Of a stretch of 64,000 nt of DNA, positions 9,280 through 19,471 are shown one piece after another. The stretch comes from an uncultured Ruegeria sp. (GTDB lineage Bacteria; Pseudomonadota; Alphaproteobacteria; Rhodobacterales; Rhodobacteraceae), in the NCBI RefSeq assembly GCF_947497005.1, contig NZ_CANMFF010000006.1:62001-126000 (forward strand). Reading direction: 5' to 3'. Numbering within the stretch: position 1 is the stretch's first letter; each line of letters begins with the position of its first letter. Below the pieces are notes generated by a model, which saw nothing but the letters and a program-made list of their open reading frames with translations, did no database searches and had not been told where the DNA came from. Position numbers and translations under genes: made by a program.

Positions 9280-9294
9280 CGGATTTATAATCCG
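9280..9294. promoter_or_regulatory. Candidate LysR operator in divergent promoter
   Basis: CGGATT-TAT-AATCCG is a perfect interrupted palindrome located 14 bases before the LysR start. It is flanked by direct copies of CCGGATAA at 9260 and 9301. The position between the ABM gene and the LysR gene suits autoregulation and control of the ABM gene; this is inference from symmetry only. Confidence 0.4.
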
Positions 9295-9307
9295 GTAGAA
9301 CCGGATA

Positions 9308-10219
9308 ATGCTGCTGGATAACATTTCCCTGTTTTTGCAAATCGTCGAAAAAGGCTCTTTGACCGCTGCCGCCCGGTCCACCGGACTGTCGGCGACAACA
9401 GTGTCCGAGCGTCTTGCGGCGCTTGAAGCACATTATGGTGTGGTTCTGCTGAACCGGACCACGCGTTCAATCAGCCTGACCGAGGAAGGTCGCACATTGA
9501 TTGAGGGCGCGCACAGCGTTTTGACCGAGGTCCAGGATCTGGACACCCGAATACGATTGGGGGCCCAGACGCTGACGGGGCCGATACGAATCTCCGCACC
9601 AAGCGACTTGGGTCGTTCTGTCGTGTCGCCTGCAATCGCCGAGTTCGTGAAGGCCCACTTGGCCATTTCCGTCGAATTATTTCTGTCTGATGGGTTTATC
9701 GATGTTGTCGGGGAAGGCTTTGACATAGCGTTGCGCTTCGGCCAGGTCGAAGACAGCACGTTGCGGACGCGTCGACTAACGTCAGTTCGTCGGGTGATTT
9801 GTGCGACGCCTGACTATTTTGACCGGGCTGGACGCCCTGCGACGCCGCTGGATTTGAAAAATCACAACTGCCTCGTCATGCGCTTTGGCACCCAACTTGA
9901 TAATGTCTGGAGATTTGGTTCCGGTACCAAAGCACAAGCCGTCACCGTTCACGGGGATCGCGTCGCCAATGATGGTGCGTTGGTCCGACAATGGGCGCTG
10001 GACGGGCATGGCATTATCCTGAAATCCCAGTTGGATGTGGGTGAGGACATTCGCTTTGGTCGTCTGGAAGAGGTCCTGTCAGAGTATTCACCGCCGCCGA
10101 CGCCATTGCAGATGTTGTTCCCTCCGGCGCGTGCTCAGCCCCGACGGGTCAACGCTTTTGCCGATTTTCTTACAACTGCCGTTCAGCTGCGTGTGAAAGC
10201 AGCGCGGTACACAGCATGA
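9308..10219 (+). CDS. LysR family transcriptional regulator
   Basis: A 303-residue LysR regulator. The N-terminal winged helix-turn-helix (residues 1-60) reads FLQIVEKGSLTAAARSTGLSATTVS. A substrate-binding domain of the type 2 periplasmic fold follows from about residue 90. It resembles the CrgA/AaeR-like subgroup that often controls small oxidoreductase or quinone-stress genes. Divergent from the ABM monooxygenase gene at 9208, its most likely target. The ATG lies inside a copy of the CCGGATAA repeat. Confidence 0.9.
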   Translation: MLLDNISLFLQIVEKGSLTAAARSTGLSATTVSERLAALEAHYGVVLLNRTTRSISLTEEGRTLIEGAHSVLTEVQDLDTRIRLGAQTLTGPIRISAPSDLGRSVVSPAIAEFVKAHLAISVELFLSDGFIDVVGEGFDIALRFGQVEDSTLRTRRLTSVRRVICATPDYFDRAGRPATPLDLKNHNCLVMRFGTQLDNVWRFGSGTKAQAVTVHGDRVANDGALVRQWALDGHGIILKSQLDVGEDIRFGRLEEVLSEYSPPPTPLQMLFPPARAQPRRVNAFADFLTTAVQLRVKAARYTA

Positions 10220-10240
10220 GCACAGAGTTGCGCCCCACCT

Positions 10241-11500
10241 TCAGATGAGCAGCGTTGACAGACTTGGATAATAGCTGAGCAAAAACAACACCAAAGTTAC
10301 CGCGATCAGAAATGGCCAGAGCGATTTCAGGATCGATCCGGGTGTTGTGCCGCTCATGGATGAGGCGATGTACAATCCGATCCCGACCGGGGGTGTCAGC
10401 AGCCCAAGCACAAGGTTCAGGCAGGCAACGATGCCGAACTGATAGGGGCTGATGTCGTATGAGCCGGTTGCGATGGGCAACAGGATCGGTGTGATCAGGA
10501 TAATCGCGGCGATGCCATCAATCACCATTCCAACCAGCAACAACGCAAGGTTCACGATCAAAAGAAACACAAACGGGTCCGAGGTGACAGACGTGATCAA
10601 CCCGGCCAGTTGCTGTGGTATCTCCTCATAGATGATGACCCAGCCAAACACACCGGCTGCGGCGATCATGAACAGGATCATCGAGGCATTGGCCGCAGTG
10701 CGTTTGAACATCTCTGGCAGATTCCGCGGTTTCAAGTCGCCATAGACAAGCCAGCCCACCAGAAATGCGATCAGGGATGCAATGGCGGCGGATTCAGTTG
10801 GCGTGGCGATCCCGAACAGAATGCCGCCTATGATCGACATTGGGATCAACAGGGCAGGGACCGCGCTGACCAGCGCGTGTACGGCTTCGCCGCGCGTCAT
10901 CCATCTCCCCTTTGGGAATTGTTGCCGCCACCCAATCAAGGTGATGACCAGAGCAAAAGCACAGGCGAGGATCAAACCGGGCAGGATTCCGGCAATGAAC
11001 ATGTCACCAATCGGAATCTGTGCCAAAACCCCGAAGATCACAAACATCATCGACGGTGGGATCACCGGGGCCAGAAGCCCGCCTGCGGCAGTTGTTGCAG
11101 CAGCGAAGCCTTTGTCGTAGCCTTCCTCTTCCATCGCGGGAACCATGGCGCGCGACATCACCGCGATCTGCGCCGTCGCAGACCCGATGATTGCCGCCAT
11201 GAACATGTTTGCCAGCAAGTTGATATAGGCCAGCCCGCCGCGAAACCCGCCGACGAACACCCGGGCCAGCGCGACAAGGCGTCGGGTCATACCGCCTTCG
11301 TTCATCAATTCGCCTGTCAGCATGAAAAGCGGAATCGCCAGAAGGCCGTAATTCTCAAGCCCACTGAACATCTTCTGCGCAAAGCTGTCATAAAGAACCG
11401 TGTTGCCGCTTTCCCAAATGTACCAGATGGCCGTGATGGTCAGCACGATTGCCACCGGTACAGACAGAAGCAAGGTGGCGAGAAAGACAACGGGGCTCAT
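10241..11500 (-). CDS. dctM: TRAP transporter large permease DctM
   Basis: A 419-residue integral membrane protein with about 12 hydrophobic segments, the sodium-coupled large subunit of a tripartite ATP-independent periplasmic transporter. Family features include AIPLFMLTGELMNEGG, GLLAPVIPPSMMFVIFG and PILLPIA. ATG at 11500 overlaps the dctQ stop in an ATGA arrangement, so the longer frame to 11575 is rejected. Last gene of an operon that begins with the aldolase and 3-hydroxyanthranilate dioxygenase genes, so the transported solute is probably the substrate of that pathway. Confidence 0.93.
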   Translation of the reverse strand: MSPVVFLATLLLSVPVAIVLTITAIWYIWESGNTVLYDSFAQKMFSGLENYGLLAIPLFMLTGELMNEGGMTRRLVALARVFVGGFRGGLAYINLLANMFMAAIIGSATAQIAVMSRAMVPAMEEEGYDKGFAAATTAAGGLLAPVIPPSMMFVIFGVLAQIPIGDMFIAGILPGLILACAFALVITLIGWRQQFPKGRWMTRGEAVHALVSAVPALLIPMSIIGGILFGIATPTESAAIASLIAFLVGWLVYGDLKPRNLPEMFKRTAANASMILFMIAAAGVFGWVIIYEEIPQQLAGLITSVTSDPFVFLLIVNLALLLVGMVIDGIAAIILITPILLPIATGSYDISPYQFGIVACLNLVLGLLTPPVGIGLYIASSMSGTTPGSILKSLWPFLIAVTLVLFLLSYYPSLSTLLI

Positions 11501-12030
11501 GGCTGCGTCCCCTGCGCCGGGGTGCTCAGCAGATGCATGGTTGAATGCAACGTCGCGCCAAGAGCAAAAATCCACATGACCACCCAGAACAGGTATTTCG
11601 GCAGGCCAAGGGTAAGCGTCGGCTCGGCATAGATGAAATTGAATGTCTGACCCTGAAAGGCCTCGATGTCAAAGCCGCTGCGGGTAATGTCCAAAGGGAG
11701 GAACCAGCGCCAGCAGAACCACAGCATCGCCAGGGAAAAGGCGAATACGACCACATCCACAATCTTGCGGATCAGTCGTTTCACGCGATCCGGCACGATG
11801 TCGGAAATAATGGAGATCGACACCGAACTGCGATGGTGCAATGCGGCGGACGCCCCCAGAAAAGTCATCCAGACCATGGCGTAAATCGCCAGCTCATCAA
11901 CCCAAAACAGGGCGTTGCCCGCCGTGCGCGTCACGACGTTCAGCAAGATCAAAGCCGTTATGCAGACCGCCAGAAAGGCGGCGCACCACAATTCGACCCG
12001 CGCCAAGCCAGCCGACAGCCGATACAACAT
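11497..12030 (-). CDS. dctQ: TRAP transporter small permease DctQ
   Basis: A 177-residue membrane protein with four hydrophobic helices. It has the DctQ signature around WVDELAIYAMVWMTFLGA and the following HHRSSVSI. Small subunit that joins DctM in the cytoplasmic membrane. It lies between dctP, from which it is separated by 63 bases with a strong hairpin, and dctM, which it overlaps by 4 bases. Confidence 0.92.
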   Translation of the reverse strand: MLYRLSAGLARVELWCAAFLAVCITALILLNVVTRTAGNALFWVDELAIYAMVWMTFLGASAALHHRSSVSISIISDIVPDRVKRLIRKIVDVVVFAFSLAMLWFCWRWFLPLDITRSGFDIEAFQGQTFNFIYAEPTLTLGLPKYLFWVVMWIFALGATLHSTMHLLSTPAQGTQP

Positions 12031-12045
12031 CGCTGTTCTCCCGTG

Positions 12046-12077
12046 AAAAAGGGCGCAGGATCGACCTGCGCCCTTTT
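12046..12077. terminator. Hairpin between dctP and dctQ, attenuator or processing site
   Basis: GGGCGCAGG (12051-12059) pairs with CCTGCGCCC (12065-12073) around a five-base loop. The stem is flanked by A-rich and T-rich arms, so it reads as an intrinsic terminator in both directions. Because dctQM follow in the same orientation, it probably acts as a partial terminator or RNA stabiliser that yields more binding protein than permease. Confidence 0.75.
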
Positions 12078-12093
12078 CGTCATGCCGTTTTCG

Positions 12094-13689
<1,596 letters not shown>

Positions 13690-13741
13690 TTATCAGCATC
13701 TAGCTATCAGATTTCTTTATAGTGCCATGCGCGGGGCCGGC

Positions 13742-14695
13742 TCAGACACGCAGACCGCATTCGTCGAACGCTTTGCGAATGATCGTTTTTTCGGCGTCGC
13801 TTAATTCCAGCATCGGCGGGCGTACGCGGCCACCAACCTGACCCAGCAACTCTTGCCAATATTTTCCAAAGGACGTTGGTTTTCCTGCCGGACGCGCGCG
13901 TTTCATCGCATCGCGAACGGGGTTGAGGCTGTCAAAGACACGTCGCGCTTCATCCGCCTTTCCGGCAAACGCCAGGCGCGTGTATTCGTTCATCCGCTGA
14001 TCGACCTTGCTTTGCAGCTGATAAGGCGGAGACGAGCAAAGATAAAGCTTCCAGTCAAGTTCCAGGATGTTATCCAGCCACTCGTGTTCGGCCGAAGTCG
14101 AGACATGGATCTTGTCACCAACCATATGGGTCAGCTTAACATACATCTCACGCGGGACCGAATATTTGATTGCCACGATATTTGGCAATTCCGCGATACG
14201 TGCGCATTCTTCGGGTTGCATCAAATAGCCGCTGTCAGGATGGCTCCACATGGCGATACCGATATCCAGCTCATCGCAGAACCGTTTGTAATACTGATAT
14301 AAAACTTCGCCGCGATCCTGCACGAAACTCAGAACCGGGGCGTGAAGCACAATGTAATCGGCACCGCAATTCTGGGCATGATGGGCCAATTCCAACGCCG
14401 TATTCATGTTCTGATCCGAGACCGAGACTATAACCCCGGCCTTGCCTGCGCATTCGTCGACGGCAATTTCGAAATTCCGTTTGCGCTCTTCGATACTCAT
14501 TGAAAAGAACTCGCCCTGTTTGCCAGCGACGAACAGGCCTTGAATTTCCAGATCGTCGATCCAATGGCGGATGTTTGCACGCAGCCCGATCTCATCCAGC
14601 GACAGATCTTCGTTGAACGGATTCAACGCTGCGGCCCAGATCCCCGTCATGTTTTCGCGGGCATAATTTTTTGCGTCGTCTTTTGTGTATTTCAT
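13742..14695 (-). CDS. Dihydrodipicolinate synthase/N-acetylneuraminate lyase family protein
   Basis: A 317-residue class I aldolase-type TIM barrel. The Schiff-base lysine is Lys177 in PNIVAIKYS. The usual GTTGE loop appears as GKQGE at residues 58-62, and the Tyr that normally precedes the active site is replaced around AMWSHPDSGY. These changes and the length (family usually about 295) argue against lysine synthesis and for a catabolic aldolase, hydratase-aldolase or lyase. First gene of the minus-strand operon with the dioxygenase and TRAP transporter. Divergent from the aspartate dehydrogenase gene. Confidence 0.8.
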   Translation of the reverse strand: MKYTKDDAKNYARENMTGIWAAALNPFNEDLSLDEIGLRANIRHWIDDLEIQGLFVAGKQGEFFSMSIEERKRNFEIAVDECAGKAGVIVSVSDQNMNTALELAHHAQNCGADYIVLHAPVLSFVQDRGEVLYQYYKRFCDELDIGIAMWSHPDSGYLMQPEECARIAELPNIVAIKYSVPREMYVKLTHMVGDKIHVSTSAEHEWLDNILELDWKLYLCSSPPYQLQSKVDQRMNEYTRLAFAGKADEARRVFDSLNPVRDAMKRARPAGKPTSFGKYWQELLGQVGGRVRPPMLELSDAEKTIIRKAFDECGLRV

Positions 14696-14842
14696 TTTTT
14701 GCGCGGTCCCTGTGGCTTTGACCCAATGAAAAGCACATTGACACGGTCGATCCAGCGGGATTTCAGGGAAATGGCTATCTGAAAAAATTATATCATCAAC
14801 TTATCAATTCAGGTTTTTTCAATGCTGGTCTAGAGTTCAGGC

Positions 14843-15616
14843 ATGAAAACCGCAGTCATCGGAACCGGCGCAATTGCGCAATATGTGCAGCGCGCACTGC
14901 CAGAGCATGGGCATGAATTGGCGGCCATTCTGGTCAGGCCGCACCGCGTTGCTTCAAAAATGCCCCTGTCAGTCGGTTCAATTGACGACCTGCCGGCCGG
15001 GATCGACATGGTTCTGGATTGCGCAGGGCACGAGGCTTTGGCGGGTCTGGGGCCGGACATCCTGGCAAATGGCATGGATATCATTAGCGTTTCTGTAGGT
15101 GCGTTGGCGGACCAGAAAATAGCGGATCGGTTGGAAAGCGCGGCGCGACAGGGTGGGGGGCGTTTGCATCTGGCAAGCGGCGCCATCGGCGGGTTGGATT
15201 GCTTGAGCGCTGCGGCAGTCGGTCCTCTCAAGTCCGTTACCTATGTGGGGCGCAAACCACCTGCGGGGTGGAAAGGGTCACTGGCTGAACATCGTCTTGA
15301 TCTAAGTCGCATCAGTGCCGCTGAAACGCACTTTCAGGGCTCTGCGCGAGAGGCCGCGTTGGCATACCCCAAGAATGCCAACGTAGCGGCGGCGGTGGCA
15401 TTGGCAGGTGTGGGGTTTGACGACACTCAGGTTCGTCTGATCGCCGACCCGACGATTCACAAGAACATTCACGAGGTCGAGGCCGAAGGCGATTTTGGTA
15501 CCTTTCAGTTTCGGATCAGCGGCACCGCATTGCCCGACAATCCGCGCAGCTCGGCATTGGCCGCCATGAGCGTGCTGTCCAAGCTTGACCAGCTTTGCAA
15601 ACCGATTGTGCTGTAG
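14843..15616 (+). CDS. Aspartate dehydrogenase family protein
   Basis: A 257-residue NAD(P)-dependent dehydrogenase with the Rossmann motif GTGAIAQ at residues 7-13. The C-terminal domain of L-aspartate dehydrogenase is present, including SGAIGGLD and the catalytic-His segment TIHKNIHEVEAEG. Known members oxidise L-aspartate to iminoaspartate or run the reverse amination, some for NAD synthesis. Clustering with 3-hydroxyanthranilate dioxygenase suggests either quinolinate chemistry or handling of an amino group released in the pathway. Start ATG follows TTCAGGC and is 148 bases from the divergent aldolase gene. Confidence 0.85.
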   Translation: MKTAVIGTGAIAQYVQRALPEHGHELAAILVRPHRVASKMPLSVGSIDDLPAGIDMVLDCAGHEALAGLGPDILANGMDIISVSVGALADQKIADRLESAARQGGGRLHLASGAIGGLDCLSAAAVGPLKSVTYVGRKPPAGWKGSLAEHRLDLSRISAAETHFQGSAREAALAYPKNANVAAAVALAGVGFDDTQVRLIADPTIHKNIHEVEAEGDFGTFQFRISGTALPDNPRSSALAAMSVLSKLDQLCKPIVL

Positions 15617-15618
15617 CA

Positions 15619-16584
15619 ATGGTTGGGCGTCACTCTCGCATCGTTGATCGTGCTTTGACCCGGTTGAAGCTGCGCCAACTGCGTCTGCTGGTTGCTGTAG
15701 GCGCGCATGGAAATATCCAGAATGCCGCGCGCGAGTTGGGTATCTCTCAACCCGCGGCAACCAAGATGATTCAGGATCTTGAGCTGGACTTCGAAGTCAA
15801 ATTATTCACCCGCACCAATCGTGGTGTTGTACCGACGGTCTTTGGCGAAACCCTGATCCGCCATGGCAAATTGATCTTTGCGCAGGTGTCGAACGCGGCA
15901 CAGGAACTGGACGACCTGAACGAGGGTAACTCGGGTCGCGTCGTGGTGGGCACATTGCTTGCTGCGTCGACCAGCCTTTTGCCTGCGGCCATTGAACTGC
16001 TGTTGGAAGGCCGCCCAAGTGTGGCGGTCAAGATCAGCGAAGGCACCAATGAAGTGCTGATGCCTCGGCTGCTGTCGGGAGAGATCGACATGGTTGTGGG
16101 TCGTCTGCCCTCGCATCGGCATCGCGACAAGATCCGTCAGGAAAAACTGTTCGAGGATCGAATCTTAGCCGTTGTTGGCCCTCAACACCCGCTGGCCAGT
16201 CGCAAAGACGTGACGTTTGCCCAAACCAAACCCTTTGGATGGATTCTTCCTCCGCAAGAGACCACATTGCGGCGTCAGGTCGATCATTTCTTTGTTGGCC
16301 AGCAGCAATATGTGCCGCCGGTCATGATCGAATCTGTGTCTTATCTGACGAACCGCACGTTGCTGCAATCGCGTGATCTGATCGGCCTTATGCCTGCCGA
16401 GGTCGTCGCGCAGGATATCAAAAACGAGCACCTTGTCCGGCTTGCCTGGGCAGTCCCCTTTGGGCAGGGGCCAATTGGGGTATCCTTCCGCGCGGACGAT
16501 GATCTGTCGCCAGCAGGACGGGCTTTCAAAACGGCTTTGCATCGGGCGGCGCAGGGCAAACAAACCAGCTATTCGTCAAATTGA
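15619..16584 (+). CDS. LysR family transcriptional regulator
   Basis: A 321-residue LysR protein with a helix-turn-helix at GNIQNAARELGISQPAATKMIQ and a C-terminal effector domain. It resembles the GbpR/CbI-like group of catabolic regulators (TNRGVVPT, GLMPAEVV). ATG at 15619 lies 3 bases after the aspartate dehydrogenase stop, so the frame extension to 15595 is not needed. Its position within the island suggests that it controls the divergent promoter at 14696-14842. Confidence 0.88.
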   Translation: MVGRHSRIVDRALTRLKLRQLRLLVAVGAHGNIQNAARELGISQPAATKMIQDLELDFEVKLFTRTNRGVVPTVFGETLIRHGKLIFAQVSNAAQELDDLNEGNSGRVVVGTLLAASTSLLPAAIELLLEGRPSVAVKISEGTNEVLMPRLLSGEIDMVVGRLPSHRHRDKIRQEKLFEDRILAVVGPQHPLASRKDVTFAQTKPFGWILPPQETTLRRQVDHFFVGQQQYVPPVMIESVSYLTNRTLLQSRDLIGLMPAEVVAQDIKNEHLVRLAWAVPFGQGPIGVSFRADDDLSPAGRAFKTALHRAAQGKQTSYSSN

Positions 16585-16665
16585 TACCCGTATTTGTTCA
16601 ATTCGCTTGAAGTAATACGAAGCATTGCGCGATCTGAAAACAAGGCAAGTGGAGGCACCGGTTTT

Positions 16666-18096
16666 ATGTATCCAGAGCTTAAGCTGTTCATCGACGGCAC
16701 GTGGCGGAAAACCAACCGGGGCATCCCGGTTCTCAACCCAGCAACCGAAGAAGAGCTCGGGCGGCTGCCCTGCGCATCAGTGATAGACCTCGATGACGCG
16801 TTGGAGGCTGCCGTCAAAGGTCTCCGATTGTGGAGCCGAATCTCTCCGCGCGAACGTGCTGATACGATCCTGCGGGCGGCAGCCCTGATGCGTGAACGTC
16901 AGGACGAAATTGCGCGCTCTATCACTTTGGAACATGGCAAACCTTTGAAACAAGCCCGGCTTGAGGTCATCCGGGGGGCCGAGTTCTTTGAATGGGATGC
17001 GGGCGAGGCGATGCGGACTTATGGGCGGATCATTCCGGCAGCTCAGGGTCACAAATTCGCAGTGCATCACCAACCCATCGGTGTTGTCGCTGCGTTTTCA
17101 CCGTGGAACTTCCCGATGAGCCAACCTGCCCGAAAAATCGCCGGTGCGTTGGCCTCGGGCTGCTCGGTGATCCTGAAGGCGGCCGAAGAAACACCTGCCG
17201 GAGCGATGCATATTGTAAAAGCGTTCGAAGATGCTGGTCTGCCCGCGGGTGTTCTGAATTTGGTGTTCGGCGAACCTTCCGAGATTTCCGGTCACCTGAT
17301 CCCGCAGGACCCCGTACGTTTGGTAGCCTTCACAGGTTCGACCACCGTTGGTCGGCATTTGACTACCCTGGCGGCCCAACATGACACCCGGGTGCTGATG
17401 GAACTGGGCGGCCATGCACCGGTTATCGTTTGCGAAGATACGGATGTACAAACAGCAGCCGTTTCCAGCGCGGTACGAAAGATGCGCAACGCCGGTCAGG
17501 TCTGCACGTCGCCAACGCGGTTTTTTGCGCATGAGGGCATCTTTGACGCCTATGCAGCTGACTTTGTCGCGCGCGCCAGGGTCACAATCGTCGGAAATGG
17601 CTTAGATGCAGCAGTCGAAATGGGCCCTACGGCCAACGACCGACGTGTGCCCGCGCTAACCGAACTGGTAAAAGACGCTGTGGCACAGGGCGCAACTTTG
17701 GCCACAGGTGGCTCGCGCATTGGTGACAGGGGGTATTTCTTCGAACCCACCGTTCTTTTGAACGTGCCGAAAACGGCGCGGATCATGCAAGAGGAACCAT
17801 TTGGCCCGGTTGCGGTCATCAATCCTGTGGCATCGCTGGATGATGCGATCGCGCAGGCGAATTCCGTTCCCTACGGGCTGGCCGGGTACGCCTTCACCAA
17901 CAGAGCCGATTATATCGATCGTCTTATCGACGAGGTCGAGGTCGGCAACCTGTCGATCAACACACTTGAGGCCTCGATGCCGGAAACACCGTTCGGAGGG
18001 GTGAAATCCAGCGGCTATGGCCGGGAAGGCGGAACCGAGGGCCTTGAGAATTACATGACCGTTAAGAATGTCTGGCATTCAGTTAGAATCGTCTGA
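16666..18096 (+). CDS. NAD(P)-dependent aldehyde dehydrogenase
   Basis: A 476-residue aldehyde dehydrogenase of the succinate-semialdehyde/betaine-type clan. The catalytic Cys280 sits in NAGQVCTSPTR and the general base Glu246 in ELGGHAP, where the family more often has a Lys, Asn or Ser in place of this His. The cofactor and oxyanion segments FSPWNFPM and GYGREGG are present. ATG at 16666 follows GTGGAGGCACC; the open frame to 16594 begins with TTG and extends beyond family length. By context a 2-aminomuconate or related semialdehyde is a candidate substrate, unproven. Last gene of the plus-strand arm of the island. Confidence 0.88.
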   Translation: MYPELKLFIDGTWRKTNRGIPVLNPATEEELGRLPCASVIDLDDALEAAVKGLRLWSRISPRERADTILRAAALMRERQDEIARSITLEHGKPLKQARLEVIRGAEFFEWDAGEAMRTYGRIIPAAQGHKFAVHHQPIGVVAAFSPWNFPMSQPARKIAGALASGCSVILKAAEETPAGAMHIVKAFEDAGLPAGVLNLVFGEPSEISGHLIPQDPVRLVAFTGSTTVGRHLTTLAAQHDTRVLMELGGHAPVIVCEDTDVQTAAVSSAVRKMRNAGQVCTSPTRFFAHEGIFDAYAADFVARARVTIVGNGLDAAVEMGPTANDRRVPALTELVKDAVAQGATLATGGSRIGDRGYFFEPTVLLNVPKTARIMQEEPFGPVAVINPVASLDDAIAQANSVPYGLAGYAFTNRADYIDRLIDEVEVGNLSINTLEASMPETPFGGVKSSGYGREGGTEGLENYMTVKNVWHSVRIV

Positions 18097-18253
18097 AGAA
18101 GACAGCCTGCGCCGGTGTTCGCGCAATTTTGCTCGGTCAAACAAGCATCACGGACCGGGACACAGAAACCATTGGATGTTCAAACTCTTGCCTGAACAAT
18201 CAGGTCCAAAATGACTTTTACTCCAGAACATTTTTAATATTTCTTCCAATAAT

Positions 18254-18267
18254 TTAACCTCGATCAA
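18254..18267. promoter_or_regulatory. Candidate Crp/Fnr (NNR-type) box upstream of the iodate reductase-like operon
   Basis: TTAAC-CTCG-ATCAA differs at one of ten positions from the NNR box TTAAC-N4-GTCAA and resembles Fnr boxes. Its centre is about 94 bases before the first peroxidase gene, in the 257-base gap that otherwise contains only AT-rich sequence. This would fit induction under low oxygen or by NO; it is inference. Confidence 0.5.
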
Positions 18268-18353
18268 ATCATCAGAAAGCAGCTGCCTTTATAATTCACG
18301 ATATCGGTCCCTGGCCATCCGGGGAGACCGGATTTGCGAAAAGAGGCACTTAG

Positions 18354-19460
18354 ATGATGACCAAAGCCAGAACATGGTTCTCGGCGCTGTCTACAGTTTC
18401 ATTGCTGTCGATGGGCGTTGCTTACCCGGTTCACCAGGCCCAGGCGCAAGAGCCGAGCCCGGTAGAACCCATAGAGTTTGATCCTGCCAAAGCGGCCCTT
18501 GGCAAACGTTTGTTTTTTGATCCGCGACTGTCCGGCGACACCGAGTTGTCCTGCGCCAGTTGCCACCAGCCGGAAAACGGCTTTACTGACGGACAGGCCT
18601 TGTCGGACGCCTATGCCGGCAGCTTGCATTTCCGCAACGTGCCCACGCTGATCAACAGCGCCAAGCGCGCGGCGTGGTTTCATGACGGGCGAATTGGCAC
18701 CAACCTTAACGACGTGACCCGCGAAAGCATCACCGAGACGTATTCCATGAACATGGACATGCGCCTGATGCAGGAACGCATCAAGCAGGATCCGGTCTAT
18801 GTCGAGATGTTCGAAGCAGCCGGATTTGGCGAGCCCTCTAACGGTGGTGTCCGCAATGCGATCCCGGAATACCTGAAAACGCTGATCTCGCGCGGGGCTC
18901 TGTTTGACACCGGTGAGATGTCAGAAGAAGCTAAGGCCGGGTATGAGCTGTTCAATGCCAGCGGCTGCAACTCGTGCCATTCGGGCGAGCGGTTCACCGA
19001 CGACCTGCCGCACAATATCGGTGTGGGTGACAACCCCGAAATCTGGGCGACCCCGGAACGTCACATCACCTTTGTGACCATGATGAAGTTCCTGGGTGTC
19101 GAAAACTACATGAACCTACGCGCTGATCCGGGCGCCTATATCCGCACCCACACCGCCGATACCTTCGGCACCTTCATGACCCCTACGCTGCGCGAGCTGA
19201 CCTTTACTGCGCCGTATATGCACAACGGTACGCTGGAAACGCTTGAAGATGTGGTGGCCTTCTACAACGCAGGTGGCGGTGACGATGAAAACAAGGATCC
19301 GCGCATCAAGCCGCTGAACCTGAACGAGACCGAGCAAGCGCAATTGGTGGCTTTCCTCAAGGCGCTGTCCGGCGATCCACTGACCGGCCCCGAATTCGTC
19401 GCCGAGGAGGTCGATACCTTCTACGAGCCGATCGAAAACTGGCAAGACGCGACAAACTGA
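18354..19460 (+). CDS. Diheme cytochrome c peroxidase, IdrP-type
   Basis: A 368-residue periplasmic member of the bacterial cytochrome c peroxidase/MauG family. It has a signal peptide (cleavage near QAQA, residue 31) and two heme c motifs, Cys67-x2-Cys70-His71 (CASCH) and Cys205-x2-Cys208-His209 (CNSCH). The conserved NVPTLIN and PTLRELTFTAPYMHNG segments are present. In iodate-reducing bacteria two such peroxidases (IdrP1, IdrP2) accompany IdrAB and are thought to remove peroxide or a reactive iodine intermediate. Which of the two this is cannot be decided. First gene of the operon, followed 11 bases later by a paralogue. Confidence 0.85.
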   Translation: MMTKARTWFSALSTVSLLSMGVAYPVHQAQAQEPSPVEPIEFDPAKAALGKRLFFDPRLSGDTELSCASCHQPENGFTDGQALSDAYAGSLHFRNVPTLINSAKRAAWFHDGRIGTNLNDVTRESITETYSMNMDMRLMQERIKQDPVYVEMFEAAGFGEPSNGGVRNAIPEYLKTLISRGALFDTGEMSEEAKAGYELFNASGCNSCHSGERFTDDLPHNIGVGDNPEIWATPERHITFVTMMKFLGVENYMNLRADPGAYIRTHTADTFGTFMTPTLRELTFTAPYMHNGTLETLEDVVAFYNAGGGDDENKDPRIKPLNLNETEQAQLVAFLKALSGDPLTGPEFVAEEVDTFYEPIENWQDATN

Positions 19461-19471
19461 GGAGTGGACCC

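Noticed and set aside
10610..11632. Long plus-strand open frame of 340 codons over the TRAP permease genes
   Set aside because: It is antisense to dctM/dctQ, which have clear homology, and its translation is rich in Gln, His and Arg, as expected of a shadow frame in a high-G+C gene.
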